From contig CM054116.1 of the NCBI GenBank assembly GCA_028673005.1, positions 79,124,572 through 79,188,571 on the forward strand: a DNA stretch of 64,000 nucleotides, read 5' to 3'. This document shows positions 33,985 to 44,796 of this stretch, piece after piece. The DNA is from Tanypteryx hageni. Taxonomy: Eukaryota > Arthropoda > Insecta > Odonata > Petaluridae. The notes under the pieces were generated by a model that worked only from the letters and a program-made list of their open reading frames with translations, did no database searches and was not told where the DNA came from. Position numbers and translations under genes: made by a program. The first letter of the stretch is position 1; every line of letters begins with the position of its first letter.

Positions 33985-34335
33985 CCTTCTCTCTCTCGTA
34001 CTAAAGCATTCAAAACACACTTTCCTTACGCATATAGTATAAGGACGACAATACAATCTCGAGGTTTGACATTGACACGGTCGGCAAGACAACATATCTT
34101 TAAAAAGCTTAAAATTTCCCAATAAATGTGATTTAAACGTATAACTTGAGCGAGTTTGAACCGAAGGCAAAAGTCGACTATAAGAATAAAAATCTGTTTT
34201 TTTTTCTTTAAAATGGTCCCCGTCTAGAGATCGTAGGTCATTTACTTCTAATTTAATATTGCAAAAGAAAAAAAGCCTGCAAGTGAAAAAAGGTATTTTT
34301 AAGTGTTCTCTAATGGGGATTTCTATAGAGCGTTC
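33985..34335 (-). mobile_element. Helitron-family body fragment
   Basis: Matches the bodies at 43.13-43.45, 49.73-50.05 and (inverted) 50.46-50.80 kb: ctctctctcgta, ttcgaggttt.acaatg, cggcaagacaacat, tgtgatttaaacgt, and aagcctgca in the same order. No ends. A gacggacgga tail follows at 34353. Confidence 0.6.
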
Positions 34336-34422
34336 CGGCGGACCAACAGACGGACGGACCAACGTACAGAATAAGGATATTATGTATATAATTACAGCTG
34401 TTATTATTCATTTCTAAGTTCC

Positions 34423-34449
34423 CCCGTCATATGACGGGCAATACACTGA
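34423..34449 (+). mobile_element. Helitron 3' terminus (hairpin plus CTGA)
   Basis: A perfect 16-bp palindrome cccgtcatatgacggg (34423-34438) is followed by caataca and CTGA, then T. Helitrons end in a short hairpin a few bases before CTRR and insert between A and T. The same hairpin half and spacer occur at the ends of the copies at 42732 (minus) and 51593 (plus, degraded). The body belonging to this end could not be delimited. Confidence 0.6.
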
Positions 34450-34741
34450 TGTGTATATAAAAAGCGAAGTTAATATAAAAGTTGGTAATAAACTAAATTT
34501 TTCTCATATAACAGGTGTTCAATTTTTAAATCCATCTCATCTCGTCAATTACGTTAACTGGCGAAATCTTTATAGCGAAATAAAATACAAAACATGACCG
34601 AATTTAATAATAGAAGAAAAACGCGCAAATTTTGTCCAAGTTTATTGATAACGCACCACTTCTTTCGAATTGATGTCACTTTGCTTATCGTCGCTCAAAT
34701 GTCCATGAACATAATTCATATCACGCAACTATACTATACTA

Positions 34742-35041
34742 CAGGGGTGGGCAAACTTTTTACGTGGCGGGCCGCATTAACAGTTGCAGCTTCTTAGGCG
34801 GGCCGCATAAACAGATGAAAATGCTTCGGCGGGCCACGTCAGGGTTCACATCGTAAGTAATGTGAGGTAATTCCAGGGATCCTGTTAGGGAAAATCAATA
34901 ATAAATAATATGTTATTCCCATAACATCACTGGAAAAGGTTTTCCGGCATTAATTTTAAGCTACAAATATGAAATTATCTCTATTTTATATTACGGTTCG
35001 CTTTCATAATGGCATCGCGGGCCGCAGTTTGCCCAACCCTG
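34742..35041. mobile_element. hAT-type miniature element with 8-bp TSD
   Basis: Exactly 300 bp between caggggtgggcaaactttt and gcagtttgcccaaccctg. The direct repeat ctatacta flanks both sides (34734-34741; 35042-35049), giving the 8-bp duplication of hAT elements. Inside, gcgggccgca words recur. No coding capacity. The perfect duplication suggests a fairly recent insertion. Confidence 0.9.
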
Positions 35042-35049
35042 CTATACTA

Positions 35050-36217
35050 TGACGATCGAAACTTAAAAACGCCGATTTCTTTTTAGTAGATCCTTAAAAT
35101 GTCATGAAATAGAACGCCGTTTCCTTTGGTGCATTTTACCATTGTGGAGCGTTACCGAAGCCACGTACTTCCTATCATACGCGCTTGTCAGACAAGTTTT
35201 TCTTGGCGCGAATCCTCTCAACAGATGGCGAGACGACGTAAAATGAAACGCGCAGAAGGTTAACACAGGTCCAGGACATGTTAAGCGGGCAGTTTGGATA
35301 GATTGGCAGAAGGGAGTATAGTGGTGTAGAGTTAATGGTATGTAGCAATGGGCGGGAAAGGAGTAAAAGATTTTTATTTTCATCGCCTGTGTACCTGGCC
35401 TTACCCTCCTCCGCTCCATGCTGTTGCTCCGCTCCCCAGCAATGTGCCCGCTAAAGTTAGCTTCAATCTACCGTAGCACATGGCATATTGCCGGTCTATC
35501 GTCATACCTGCAACCTAATGGAAAATCCAGGAAAAGGTATATAGCGGGGTAGAAATACGTTCACAAAAAACGACGTCCAAGAAGCATAACTTTCTGGGGA
35601 TAGCGATATGAAGTTGGAGTTCCTTTACATTATCCCGTGGGATGACTTTCCAACTATTTAACTTATTTTGTTTTTTTTTTCGCCGATACGTTTCCCAGAT
35701 GAGATTTTTGTTATTAGTCTTCCGACTACCGGACCGGCATATTCGCCCAAGATGTATTTCCTTCGAACGCATTAACCCAATTCATTGCATTTACGGTAAA
35801 TTGCTCCCCTCACCACAGAAGGTCTTTTTTTACGGCACGTCATTTACAATGGAGGTCAATTAGTTGTGTCTCCCGATTGCTAGCTTTTCAATTATGGAGT
35901 AATAATTGAATAGCTCGAAAATTCTCCGTCGTTCTCTTCTCTGAGAGAAAATGGTAAAGGTTATATTTCATATTTGAGACTCAGTTTAACCTTTCATTTT
36001 GTCAACAGAGTAAAGGTTATTCATGTATAGTGAAATGATTTACATAATTGGTAAAGTCCATGTAAAAAGAATGCTTTGATATACTCGAAGAAGAATGAAA
36101 AAGAATTGTTTGTGAGAAATAGTAGCAAATAGTTCAATTAGCCACCTCTACCAATTTAAATTTTGAATTGGCTCGATAAAGTGCGAAAATTGGCATTAAT
36201 TTCATTATTTGAACACT
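35050..36217. other. Intronic DNA, nothing recognised
   Basis: Mixed-composition sequence with short overlapping frames on both strands. No domain, repeat terminus or RNA gene that I can support. Confidence 0.35.
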
Positions 36218-36885
36218 TTTTACTTTCTCCATAGGGGAAAATATTGTTTTCATGAAAAAAATCGATTTCGAGATTTAAACGGAAATACACGTTTTGAGGT
36301 CCCCTGAACACGTTCTGACCATTTTCTTGATGATGTCTGTGTGTGTTACCGCTTTTTTGTGGGTGCTCTAACTCAAGAACTATTAATCAGGCCAACGCGA
36401 AATTTTATATTTAACATTTCTATAAAAGTCAGAAAAACTGATTAGTTTTTGGTAAAAATCGGTCAATCGGAAGTGGGTGTTTACTCTTGTCACTTATCCG
36501 TTATTTTGAAATATTTGCTTTAGTATTTGATAAATGTAAAAATGTATCGGAATAAACGTAGGAAATTTCATTTTCTACAACCTTTGTTTAAGAGATATCT
36601 TATATTTTTGGCTGCCACCACCACGCCACCTACCGACGACTATTGTTAACAATTGACGCTTAGTTACATCGTTAGTAACGCTCCAATTTCTTTTCTTAAT
36701 TGTTGGAGCTTTGTTGCTATTTCCAATATCAGAAGGCTATGGTTTGAGTTTATTTCTGTTCTTTGTAAAGTCTAAAAATTTCTCGGTTTCATGAAATATT
36801 TATTTTTATGTAACTAACCTATTTGGAATTTTTAGAAATATTACAGATATGGAGAAAGTCCTGTGATGGCCACATAAGATTTTTT
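36218..36885 (+). repeat. Dispersed repeat, copy A
   Basis: Starts at ttttactttctccata and ends after ggccacataagatttttt. An inverted copy lies at 56435-57265. Shared landmarks in order: gttttcatgaaaaaaatcga, aacacgttctgaccattttc, agagcacc-type words, ttgttggagctttgttgcta, ccaatatcagaaggctatgg, and atatggagaaagtcctgtg. No coding frame is conserved except a short chance one at the end. Confidence 0.75.
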
Positions 36886-37760
36886 AAAATCAAGTTAGAT
36901 ATCACGTTACGCTACAAAGAAACTTTTGAATCGGTTTTTAATCATTTGCACGACGGGATTTTTAAGAAGCTCACCTCGCCGGACAAAGACAACGCGATTA
37001 ATCCAAAGCCCTTAGAAGACTATCACGCTTTGAAGGAGTTTGACAGAATTTTCTCAAAGTAGAAATCCGTATCATAAAGGGTCAACGCCCTATTCGATTT
37101 CACAATCACACGCACTTTATAGAGGCGAAAATTCTTTAGCACCTTTTAGGGGGCGGGAGATCTGCCGCTTCAGAGATTCTCCTCTGCTTGATTAATTGTC
37201 GAATCGCAGGATTGCTCTTTCGCCCGGGGTGGAAGAGAGGTGACGAAGGTGCTCCGTTTCTACACTCTCATCTGCTCCAGTTTCACTTTCCCGATTCTCA
37301 TAATCCCGTCAAAGTTCACGCCCATCCACGATGCTCCGTTTTCCTCGAGGGGAAAAATGGCGACGGTAATGGTTTTTTTATTTTTACGCCAAAGGGGTCT
37401 TTGGCCGGGTAGGTGGAACGGTAAAAGGCGCAGGAATCGTTCGCTTTCTTTTTTAGAACGCTTCTTTCTATATCTCTCTTATTTTCCATCGCATCCGGGA
37501 TCGATGGGATCCTGTAGTTTTATGAGAAAGGGTAGGAGGAAAGGAAAGGAACCGAAGACTTCGAGATGAGCAAATACCGCAAGGGAAGGGTTGAGTGAAA
37601 ATATTAAGGATATGAAAATTCCTCTGAAAGCGACCGTAATTGCCGTCGCAGCAGGATGTACAGTCTGGCGGTTCTTTGCGGGAAAGACAAGGGCGAGGAA
37701 AGCACGGAGACACGAGGAAACGGCGTGTTTTTATTACACACTTTTATTTAACTTGCTCCG
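36886..37760. other. Intronic DNA, nothing recognised
   Basis: Includes a GC-richer part at 37.14-37.70 kb with overlapping frames on both strands and no protein character. Confidence 0.35.

Positions 37761-37817
<57 letters not shown>
37761..37817. repeat. (TA)n microsatellite
   Basis: About 28 uninterrupted TA units. It creates spurious Tyr-Ile repeat frames on both strands. Confidence 0.97.
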
Positions 37818-37820
<3 letters not shown>

Positions 37821-38445
37821 GTATATATGTTTCTTTCAAATCTTTCTCGCTTTATATCCCTGCTCTTATAAATGCTGCAGGGCTGAGATTTCGGGTATAT
37901 TCTTATTTCAGATGACAACCGACGAGAAAAATGGAAAATCACAAAAAAGTCAATATTTAAGGGGTCTTTTTAACCCCAGTGTTCCATGTCAATACCCCAT
38001 AAGAAAAGCATGGGATTCAGTGCAAGGCTTTCTAAAAAGGCATTTTAATATTACTTAAAATGGGGATACGAATTCGGGAAAAAATATTTGTTTAGCTGAA
38101 AGAACGGGGTTCCTAATTTTTTAAGGCAGAAGTCAAATACGTACAGAATTAGCGTAAATATCTGCTTTAAATCGGAAAAGTGTGAATTTTTCCTCTCTTC
38201 AACGATGGAAATGTATAAAAACCATGGCAACGACATTATTGCTTTTAAAGGGACCTTTAATGCTCTTAATGGAAACTAAAGACGTTTTAATGCTTTTAAG
38301 AAATATTAACGTCGTCATAATGAATTATAGTAGAACTTCGAATATTTAAGGAATTTTCCTATATTGAAATAAACTTTTAAAATTCAATTTATAATCTTTG
38401 CAATTTTCTATAATCCAGAAACTCTACTTCAAAATATAAGAAGAC
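37818..38445. other. AT-rich DNA, nothing recognised
   Basis: No coding or repeat signal found between the TA tract and the palindromic element. Confidence 0.35.
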
Positions 38446-38478
38446 TAAAAAGGAGAAAATAATATATTAAAAATAATT

Positions 38479-38692
38479 GTTTTTCAGTATACACACTTTT
38501 ATGTGCACTCAAAAGTAGAAAATAATTTTTTCTGCCCTCAACTTGAATTAAATTTGTTGCGCAGAATAAGAGTAGGTGGCAATTTTTACCACACACGTTT
38601 ATTCGGTACAACAATTTTAATTCAAGGTGAGGGCAGAAAAATTTATTTTCTACTTTTGAGTGCACATAAAAGTGTGTATACTGAAAAACATT
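38479..38692. mobile_element. Fully palindromic foldback element
   Basis: The two halves are inverted copies with almost no loop: tgtttttcagtatacacact on the left mirrors agtgtgtatactgaaaaaca on the right, through cacttttatgtgcactcaaa and ctgccctca, to a centre at gtggcaatttttaccac. Because of this both strands yield nearly the same peptide (M-H-S-K-V-E-N...), an artefact of the palindrome. Weaker mirror similarity continues outward to about 38446 and 38730. The shape is that of a foldback miniature transposon; its superfamily is unknown. Confidence 0.8.
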
Positions 38693-38730
38693 TTAAAAGT
38701 ATATTATTCTCTTTTATTTCGCTTGTTTTA

Positions 38731-39831
38731 TTAAAAGAAAGATACCACTTCGATTTCGCCGAGTGCGATTTTTCTGTTCATTGCAAAGTCGACGCATCTC
38801 CGGAGTCTTCACGGTCCAATCTGGGCCAACTTTCTTTCATCAAAATCCATTATCGGATCCGTATTTCTTTCCAAGAAATTGATTTTTTTATTGTGATTCC
38901 TGTTAAATCTTCTGTACTCGAGACAATTAAAGGGAAAGGACGGTTATGAGAAGATGAAGAGAAAGGTCCTGGGTTGGACGGATTGGGTTGGTTGAACCTA
39001 CAACCGACAGGCAGAAAATTTATGATGATGAACCGAGATAGCTCGATAGGATGGGTTATATGTACGGTTTTATTGTAAAGACTGAAACGACCGTTGAAAT
39101 GGCGTTGACGACATTATCGGGGAAGTGAAATTCGAAGGGAGCAGGCAAATATACTTAGCAAAGGGTTGAAGCATCTGCTGTTAGTTTTTTTGTACCCATT
39201 CTACATTTTAAATCATATCATTAACCACATACACACCCACCCACTTCATATATGTTATGAAATAATTGACTCTTTTGATCTTACATGCAAATTTACCTAC
39301 CAAGCATATTTTTCCAGTTGTCAATGAGAATTTTCCTTATAAATAAACCCCATCCTCTGATATGTTTTCGTAATAACAGACGCCAATTTTTGTCGAGCTC
39401 GAAGCCGTCTTTAAATGATTTCAGTCCATTACATCAATCCGCTGCTGTACTCGCTCAACGCTATAGCTCTCCCTCACCTTATTTCGACCCGCCGTGCTCG
39501 TTGTTTTTATCTAATCTGATTCTTCGAATCTTATCGTAGATGAAAAATTGTATATGCTACGGCGGGAGATCAAGTCGCGTGATTATTGCAGTCCTCCATT
39601 CAATTTATGGATCCATAGAGTAGTGGCGTCCCAATTTCCTTTCTTCGTCGCGCTGGCTATCTGATGCAATTGGCGCTGCAGACACCGCGGGCCTATCCTT
39701 CACCAGTCGGCGAACGGTTCAGAAGAGTGTCACATAGCGTGTTTATGGACGACGTGCAAAAGAGGTCGATGGGTGTTGGATTGCGTGGGAGGGCTTTGGG
39801 CGTTAGATGCGGCGAGAGTGAGGGACCAAAT
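38731..39831. other. Intronic DNA, nothing recognised
   Basis: Mixed composition. A GC-richer stretch near 39.4-39.8 kb gives short overlapping frames, none convincing. Confidence 0.35.
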
Positions 39832-39863
39832 GGAGAGAGAGAGAGAGAGAGGGGGGGGGGGGG
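39832..39863. repeat. (GA)n plus poly-G tract
   Basis: About nine GA units followed by thirteen G residues. Confidence 0.95.
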
Positions 39864-40021
39864 TAGAAGGAAAAATATATATTTCACGACATGGGTTCGC
39901 TGACGCTGTATTGGAAGTGATCAGAGTGATAGGGAAAGAGGGGAGGGGTACGGTTCATGTACGCGCATTCTAAAGACGAGAAAGGGGAATGGGAGTGTGG
40001 TATGTATCATTATACATATAT

Positions 40022-40205
40022 CAGGGGTGGCCAAAGTTACTCTCGGAGCCGCATACGATAATCTTCAGAAGTTTAAGAGCCGCATGAAAAAATCTGTGCT
40101 CATATATTTACAAACAGTAAAACATAAACAAGTTACAAAAGTGTCGAAATTACATATTATGCATGTTCGCATAGAGCCGAAACTAAATTTTGACATTTTG
40201 GAAGT
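40022..40205 (+). mobile_element. hAT-like left end, truncated
   Basis: Starts caggggtggccaaagttact followed by ggagccgca words, the standard opening of CAGGGGTGGCCAA hAT miniature elements. No matching right end follows, so only the left ~180 bp remains. Confidence 0.5.
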
Positions 40206-40477
40206 GTAGACCAATCTAAGAGGAATAGTGTGCTGAAATTTTGCACGATTATAGGATTTTGCTCAAAACCAACTAAAAACATCGAGAATTTTCAAAATTG
40301 TTAATTTTTAGGGGTTGTTATTGTTATTCTTTTCTCTCTTTGATTTAAATGGGATCAAACATTAAATACATTGTTATAGAAACTGATCACTTCGCATTTA
40401 GGACCAAAATAACATGATTTAATTTTCTTGCTCAGAAAATTAAAAAATTCTTACTAAAAAATGAAGGGCAAAAACAT

Positions 40478-40890
40478 TAAGCCTCTAGTGACGTCACCTC
40501 CCAGTATAAACCCAAATAAATCTAGAACGGTTGGCTCGATTTCGACAGATCTTTCACCTGAATACTCGGCGCGAACTCTTGCAGATTTTAAGCGGGTAGT
40601 CGTCTCCCAAAAAGGCATGGGTATGATATCAGAAAACCTTTCGTTTTTACATTTGATTAGCACATAATCGGCTGTAATACGATGTGTAGACCTTCAGTCT
40701 TTAAAATTTTAAAATATCTTAGGTTAGAGACTTTGATTCGTGATTTGCACTATTTCACGTAGAAAAAAATGAAGATTCTTATTCTTACTTTCGATTTGTT
40801 GTTTAATTCGTGTTTGCTCATATTTTAAGTTTATATTCAACTTCCTCCGATTTTTCAACATTTCAATTTTTGGTCTCGGAGTTTTGCATT
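40478..40890 (+). repeat. Long inverted repeat, left arm (uninterrupted)
   Basis: Contains gacgtcacctcccagta, aaatctagaacggttggctc, gatttcgacagatctttcac, tcgtctcccaaaaaggcatg, gtgtagacc...gtcttt, aaaatatctta, tttcacgta and ctccgatttttcaacatttc. The same order occurs inverted at 42555-42731 plus 43644-43862, where a Helitron has been inserted in the middle. This arm therefore preserves the empty insertion site (aaaa next to tttt near 40708). Confidence 0.8.
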
Positions 40891-41552
40891 GTTAGACTCG
40901 GGCTTTCAAGTGCATTTGCTCTAAGCTTACAATGAAATAAACGCATCAAGTGAAATAACCGATTGAAAATTTATTTGATAAGTTTCGTGTAAATATAAAA
41001 CAAATGAAACACGCGGCGAGGAAAAGAAACGACTCCAATGCATTGTAATAATGGACAACTTAACATTTCAAATAGAAAGATATTTCACGCCTACACTGAT
41101 ATCGTTTAGTTTGCAAGTTTTATTGGGCAGTTTAAAGCAAATTACAATATTGATAATGTTTGTGATTAATTTCTTTTGATATTGACGTGTGGCCGGTGCA
41201 TTGATTACTTAATATTTAACAAACCACAGAACATACGATATGCTATATCATCGGAAATAGTGAACAAAACAAAAAAATATGGTGTACCGGTAGTCTAAAT
41301 CATGTAAGTATGTGTTTTTGGTTATGAAAATGGTGTGAGCTATATAATTATTTTGTGAGGGGCAATAAAAGTAGTTCAACTAATAACAATCTTTGTAACA
41401 ATTTTTTGTCAAAGGAACTATCACATTGGGTCACTTCACGCAAGGGTCTTTAGATGTGTTCAGGAAGTATTGCAATGAGCCCCTAGTTTAGAACTATAAA
41501 CTTAAAATTCTTAATAAATTTAGTAATGTAATTATATGACAAAGTGGCTCAT
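40891..41552. other. AT-rich spacer inside the long inverted repeat
   Basis: AT-rich; no coding signal, and no counterpart on the other side of the foldback element that I could find. Confidence 0.35.
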
Positions 41553-42334
41553 GTTAACTAGCTGGGACCACATCCAAAACTGACCGCTGTACAGACCTCA
41601 CAACCGTCATTAACGCGGATTAGGACTGCGGAACTCGAGGGTTCGATCCGAAACCGAGCTTGCATACCTGCCTCTTGCTGCAGGGGGTCTTTAGCCAACC
41701 AAATCATTTGCAATAAAATTTAAACTTTTTTATGTTGATAAATTAGTGAGAAGGTAACTCAAGCGTCGAATCCGGGTAAATGCGCTGATTAAGATTGTAT
41801 TGGGAACAGTTAAACACTAGTCGTAGTAACAATTCTGGCCCATTATGTTAATATATTTGGCCACCAAGTTTGTGCTGCTACCAACCCAAACAACCCAACC
41901 AACCCAACCCAACCAACAAACCCAATCCAGTTCAACCAACCAACCCAACTTCCATATAATACACATATTTTTTATGTTTTTAATACAATCCCGTCCCAGA
42001 AACTCTGAAAAGGTTGGTAATCCTGAGCATCAAGATTACATGTGAGCATAAATATCTTATGATTTACCCTAGAATCACGTTTAAAATACGCTCTTAATCA
42101 GCGCATTTATCCGGATTCGACGCTTGAGTTGCTTTCTCACTAATTTAACAACAGAAAAAAGTTTAAATTTTATTGCAAATGATTAGGTCGGCTAGGGACC
42201 CTCTGCTGCAAGGGGGCAAGTATGAGAGCTCGGTTTCGAATCAAACCCTCGAGTTCCGTAGTCCTAATCCGAGTTAATGACGGTTGTGAGGTCTGTACGG
42301 AGGTCAGTTTCGGATGTGTTCCCAGGTAGTTAAC
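41553..42334. mobile_element. Foldback element with ~245-bp inverted arms
   Basis: Starts gttaactagctgggaccaca and ends with the mirror of it (…tgtgttcccaggtagttaac). The arms run inward through cctcacaaccgtcattaac, aactcgagggttcgatccg, tgctgcagggggtc, tttgcaataaaatttaaac and gcgtcgaatccgg to about 41795; the right arm resumes at about 42085. The ~290-bp spacer holds an aacccaacc-rich tract (41886-41950). The arms carry a B-box-like ggttcgatcc, but no A box or cloverleaf, so a tRNA-derived origin is unproven. Confidence 0.75.
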
Positions 42335-42554
42335 ACGAACAGAAAAAGTAATTTATTCAATTATTAGTTTAAAATTAGATTAATATTTTTAACATGCTAT
42401 CTATTTCCATTTTCTCAGAATCTTAATTTTAAAATTTTGTAGGTACCCCCTGCCGCCCACCGATTTCTCCAAATATTTTTTCGGCAGTGTAATAAAAGGC
42501 GTCTTAGAGAGAAAAATTTCTCAAATTTCAGTCTTATACCTCGTACCGTTTCTC
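42335..42554. other. Spacer between foldback and right inverted arm
   Basis: AT-rich, no counterpart found on the left side. Nothing recognised. Confidence 0.3.
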
Positions 42555-42731
42555 GCTATTTTAATCTCATTGATTTGAAATGTTGAAAAATCGGAGAAAA
42601 TTGAATATAAACTTAAAATATAATAAACACGAATTAAAAAACAGAATTCAAGGTAAAAATAAGAATCTTCATTTTTTTATACGTGAAATAATGTAAATCA
42701 GTCCAAGTCTCGCTCGTAAGATATTTTAAAA
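42555..42731 (-). repeat. Long inverted repeat, right arm, inner part
   Basis: Inverted counterpart of about 40708-40890: gaaatgttgaaaaatcggag, tataaacttaaaatata, gaatcttcatttttttatac and gatattttaaaa. It ends exactly where the Helitron begins. Confidence 0.8.
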
Positions 42732-43643
42732 CTAGTGTATTGCCCGTCATATGCCAGATGTATAATAACATTCCCTCCCTCCCTTCCTCTCTCTCCCCTT
42801 ACTCCCTCTTTCCTTTCCTCTCTCTCCATTCCTCTCTCTGCCTCTCTTTTCTCCCACCTCCCCTCTCTCATTCCCTCCTGCCCCAATCCATAGCTCTTCC
42901 TTCTTTTTCTCTGTCACCTTCTGTATCTCTTTCCTCCCATCCTTTTATAATTCTATACCTCCCTTACTCTCTATGTACCTACCATTCTACATTCCTTCCA
43001 TCCTATCTCCCTCCCCACACCCCCCTCTCTCTTACTCTACATCTGTAAAGTTGTTAAAAAAAGCAAAAGAGTCCAAACTAAATTCCAGTCCTATTAGGAT
43101 TACGTATTTTCGCGAAAAATCCTAAGATATGCACTCGTATATTATATTACATGTATGCGGATTGAGACAACAATTGATTCTCGAAGTTTAACAATGTGGT
43201 GATCGGCAAGGCATCATCCCGTTTAAAAGTCCATATTTTCCCAAAATATGTGATTTAAATGTTAAATATGAGAGATTTGGAACGGTAGACGGAAAAAGAT
43301 TAATAAAATAACAAAAAATTCATTAATTTACCTAAAATATAGTTTAAATTTGAAGATCATACGTCAATTTTTTCTGATTTTAATTTCCAAAAGAATAAAA
43401 GCCTGCACTTTAAAAAGTCGCTTTTTATGTGTTATCTTACGGGAAACGGAAATCGCCCCCCCTGGAGTCGAACCCGGATCTTTTTTCGTTTTTTTTTGTC
43501 ATTTAATTTTTATATCTGAATCAAACATTCCTGCGAAATTTCAACCTTCCACCTAATCGGGAAGTTTGTTAAAACGCGTTAAAAAGTGCCGTTTATGACG
43601 TCAGCGTTATACACAAACACATCTAGGCTTTTATTATAGTAAC
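42732..43643 (-). mobile_element. Non-autonomous Helitron inserted in the right arm
   Basis: On the minus strand the 3' end reads atatgacgggcaatacaCTAG followed by T, and the 5' end reads ttaCTATAATAAAAGCCTAG. Comparison with the uninterrupted left arm gives the empty site: left arm aaaa|tttt, right arm aaaa|CTAG...TATAG taac|tttt. This defines about 912 bp with no target duplication, as expected for Helitrons, which insert between A and T. From 5' to 3' on the minus strand it has a leader with gacgtcataaacggc, a body shared with 34.0, 49.7 and 50.5 kb, a G/A-rich tract and the terminal hairpin (one half degraded). No helicase coding sequence. Confidence 0.8.
42770..43040 (+). repeat. CT-rich low-complexity tract
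   Basis: About 270 bp made almost only of C and T on this strand, inside the Helitron next to its 3' end. A G/A-rich tract sits at the same relative place in the copy ending at 51593, so it is part of the family rather than a local expansion alone. Confidence 0.9.
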
Positions 43644-43862
43644 TTTTAAGACTACACGTCGTACTCCAGCCGATTACGTGTTAATCAAATGCAAAAACGA
43701 AAACTATCCTGATATCGTGCCCATGCCTTTTCGGGAGACGACTATCCACTTAAAACTCTCATGAGTTCGCGCTGAGTATTCAGGCGAAAGATTCGTCGAA
43801 ATCGAACCGACCGTTCTCGATTTATTTGCGGTCATGCTGGGAGGTGATGTCACCAGAGGATT
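43644..43862 (-). repeat. Long inverted repeat, right arm, outer part
   Basis: Inverted counterpart of 40478-40707: ttttaagactacacgtcgta, catgccttttcgggagacga, gagtattcaggcgaaagatt, gaaatcgaaccgaccgttct and gggaggtgatgtcacc. It resumes immediately after the Helitron. Confidence 0.8.
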
Positions 43863-44209
43863 CGGACGCAGCCAGGCAGGAAAACAGCGGTTATAATATG
43901 TTAGATTTGAATTCAACCAACGACGTATACATATGATGACGTAATAATTTTAAATTAATGTTTTTATCAGGATACGTACTAAAAGGCATGGATGATGACG
44001 CCATAATCCGAACACACCAAATATCCTAATTTTTACATAACTTTTAGTCTTAATGATGATTATAGTTATTGCTGAAACAGGGCGATCTGAGCCATGAAAC
44101 GAAATTCGAAGGGGATTGCCAAAGTATTCAGAAAATCCTGATAGATGTCTTAATTTCGTGGAAAATGAAAACAATCAACTTATTTATATGGGCTCAGCGT
44201 AATTCAAAT
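43863..44209. other. Intronic DNA, nothing recognised
   Basis: No supported coding or repeat signal. Confidence 0.3.
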
Positions 44210-44286
44210 GGTTTATTTACGATTTTTAGATCTTGGTGTATGGTAATTATTTAAGCGCTTGCAGTAAGCAAGCACCAAAAACTCGT
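44210..44286 (+). mobile_element. Short fragment of the Penelope-associated repeat
   Basis: Matches about 75 bp of the repeat at 55310-55385 in the same orientation: ggtttatttacga, tttagatcttggtgta, taagcgcttgcagta and gcaagcacc. It is a third, truncated occurrence of the sequence that accompanies the two Penelope-like fragments. Confidence 0.55.
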
Positions 44287-44796
44287 AAAATAAAACGCAC
44301 TAATTAGCTTGCAATTTGAGACTCGGTAATATTGAAGAATTTAATATAAACACAATTGTATCCGCATTTCCACCATATTTGTGCCGAAAAAGTAACCATC
44401 ATACACCTTTAAATGTAAAGTAGATTTTAACAGTTTTGATTTTGTGTGTTCTATGTATGAGTTTCTCTCCCTAACAACTGCATAACCTTACAGAGGTGGG
44501 TGGGTTTGTGTACTCTTATGAACCAAAGAGCTATGCCGGCGGGAGATAATTCTCCTGGCAGGACCATCCAAGCCGGAAAGGTCTGAGGGGAAGAGTCAGA
44601 ATAAGAAGCAGTCTTCGGGGTTTTACATCCCCCTGTGCAAGGGCAGCAGCTTGCACAGTACCTCTGTAGGTGGTGACCATGCGGATCTGAACAGCTACAG
44701 ATGAGTAATCACTCTTGTGAAACTGCGATGAGGAAAGCAAGGGGAAACTACCTCATTATATTTCCCATGATAGACTGAAAAGCTGCAAATACCTCG

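Noticed and set aside
37761..37817. Tyr-Ile repeat peptides on both strands
   Set aside because: Artefact of the TA microsatellite.
41886..41950. Telomere-like aacccaacc tract
   Set aside because: Irregular and not the TTAGG-type repeat of insects; a local low-complexity spacer.
43462..43480. Perfect B-box-like motif (ggttcgactcc on the minus strand)
   Set aside because: No A box at the right distance and no cloverleaf; it is inside the Helitron and degraded in the other copies, so not a tRNA gene.
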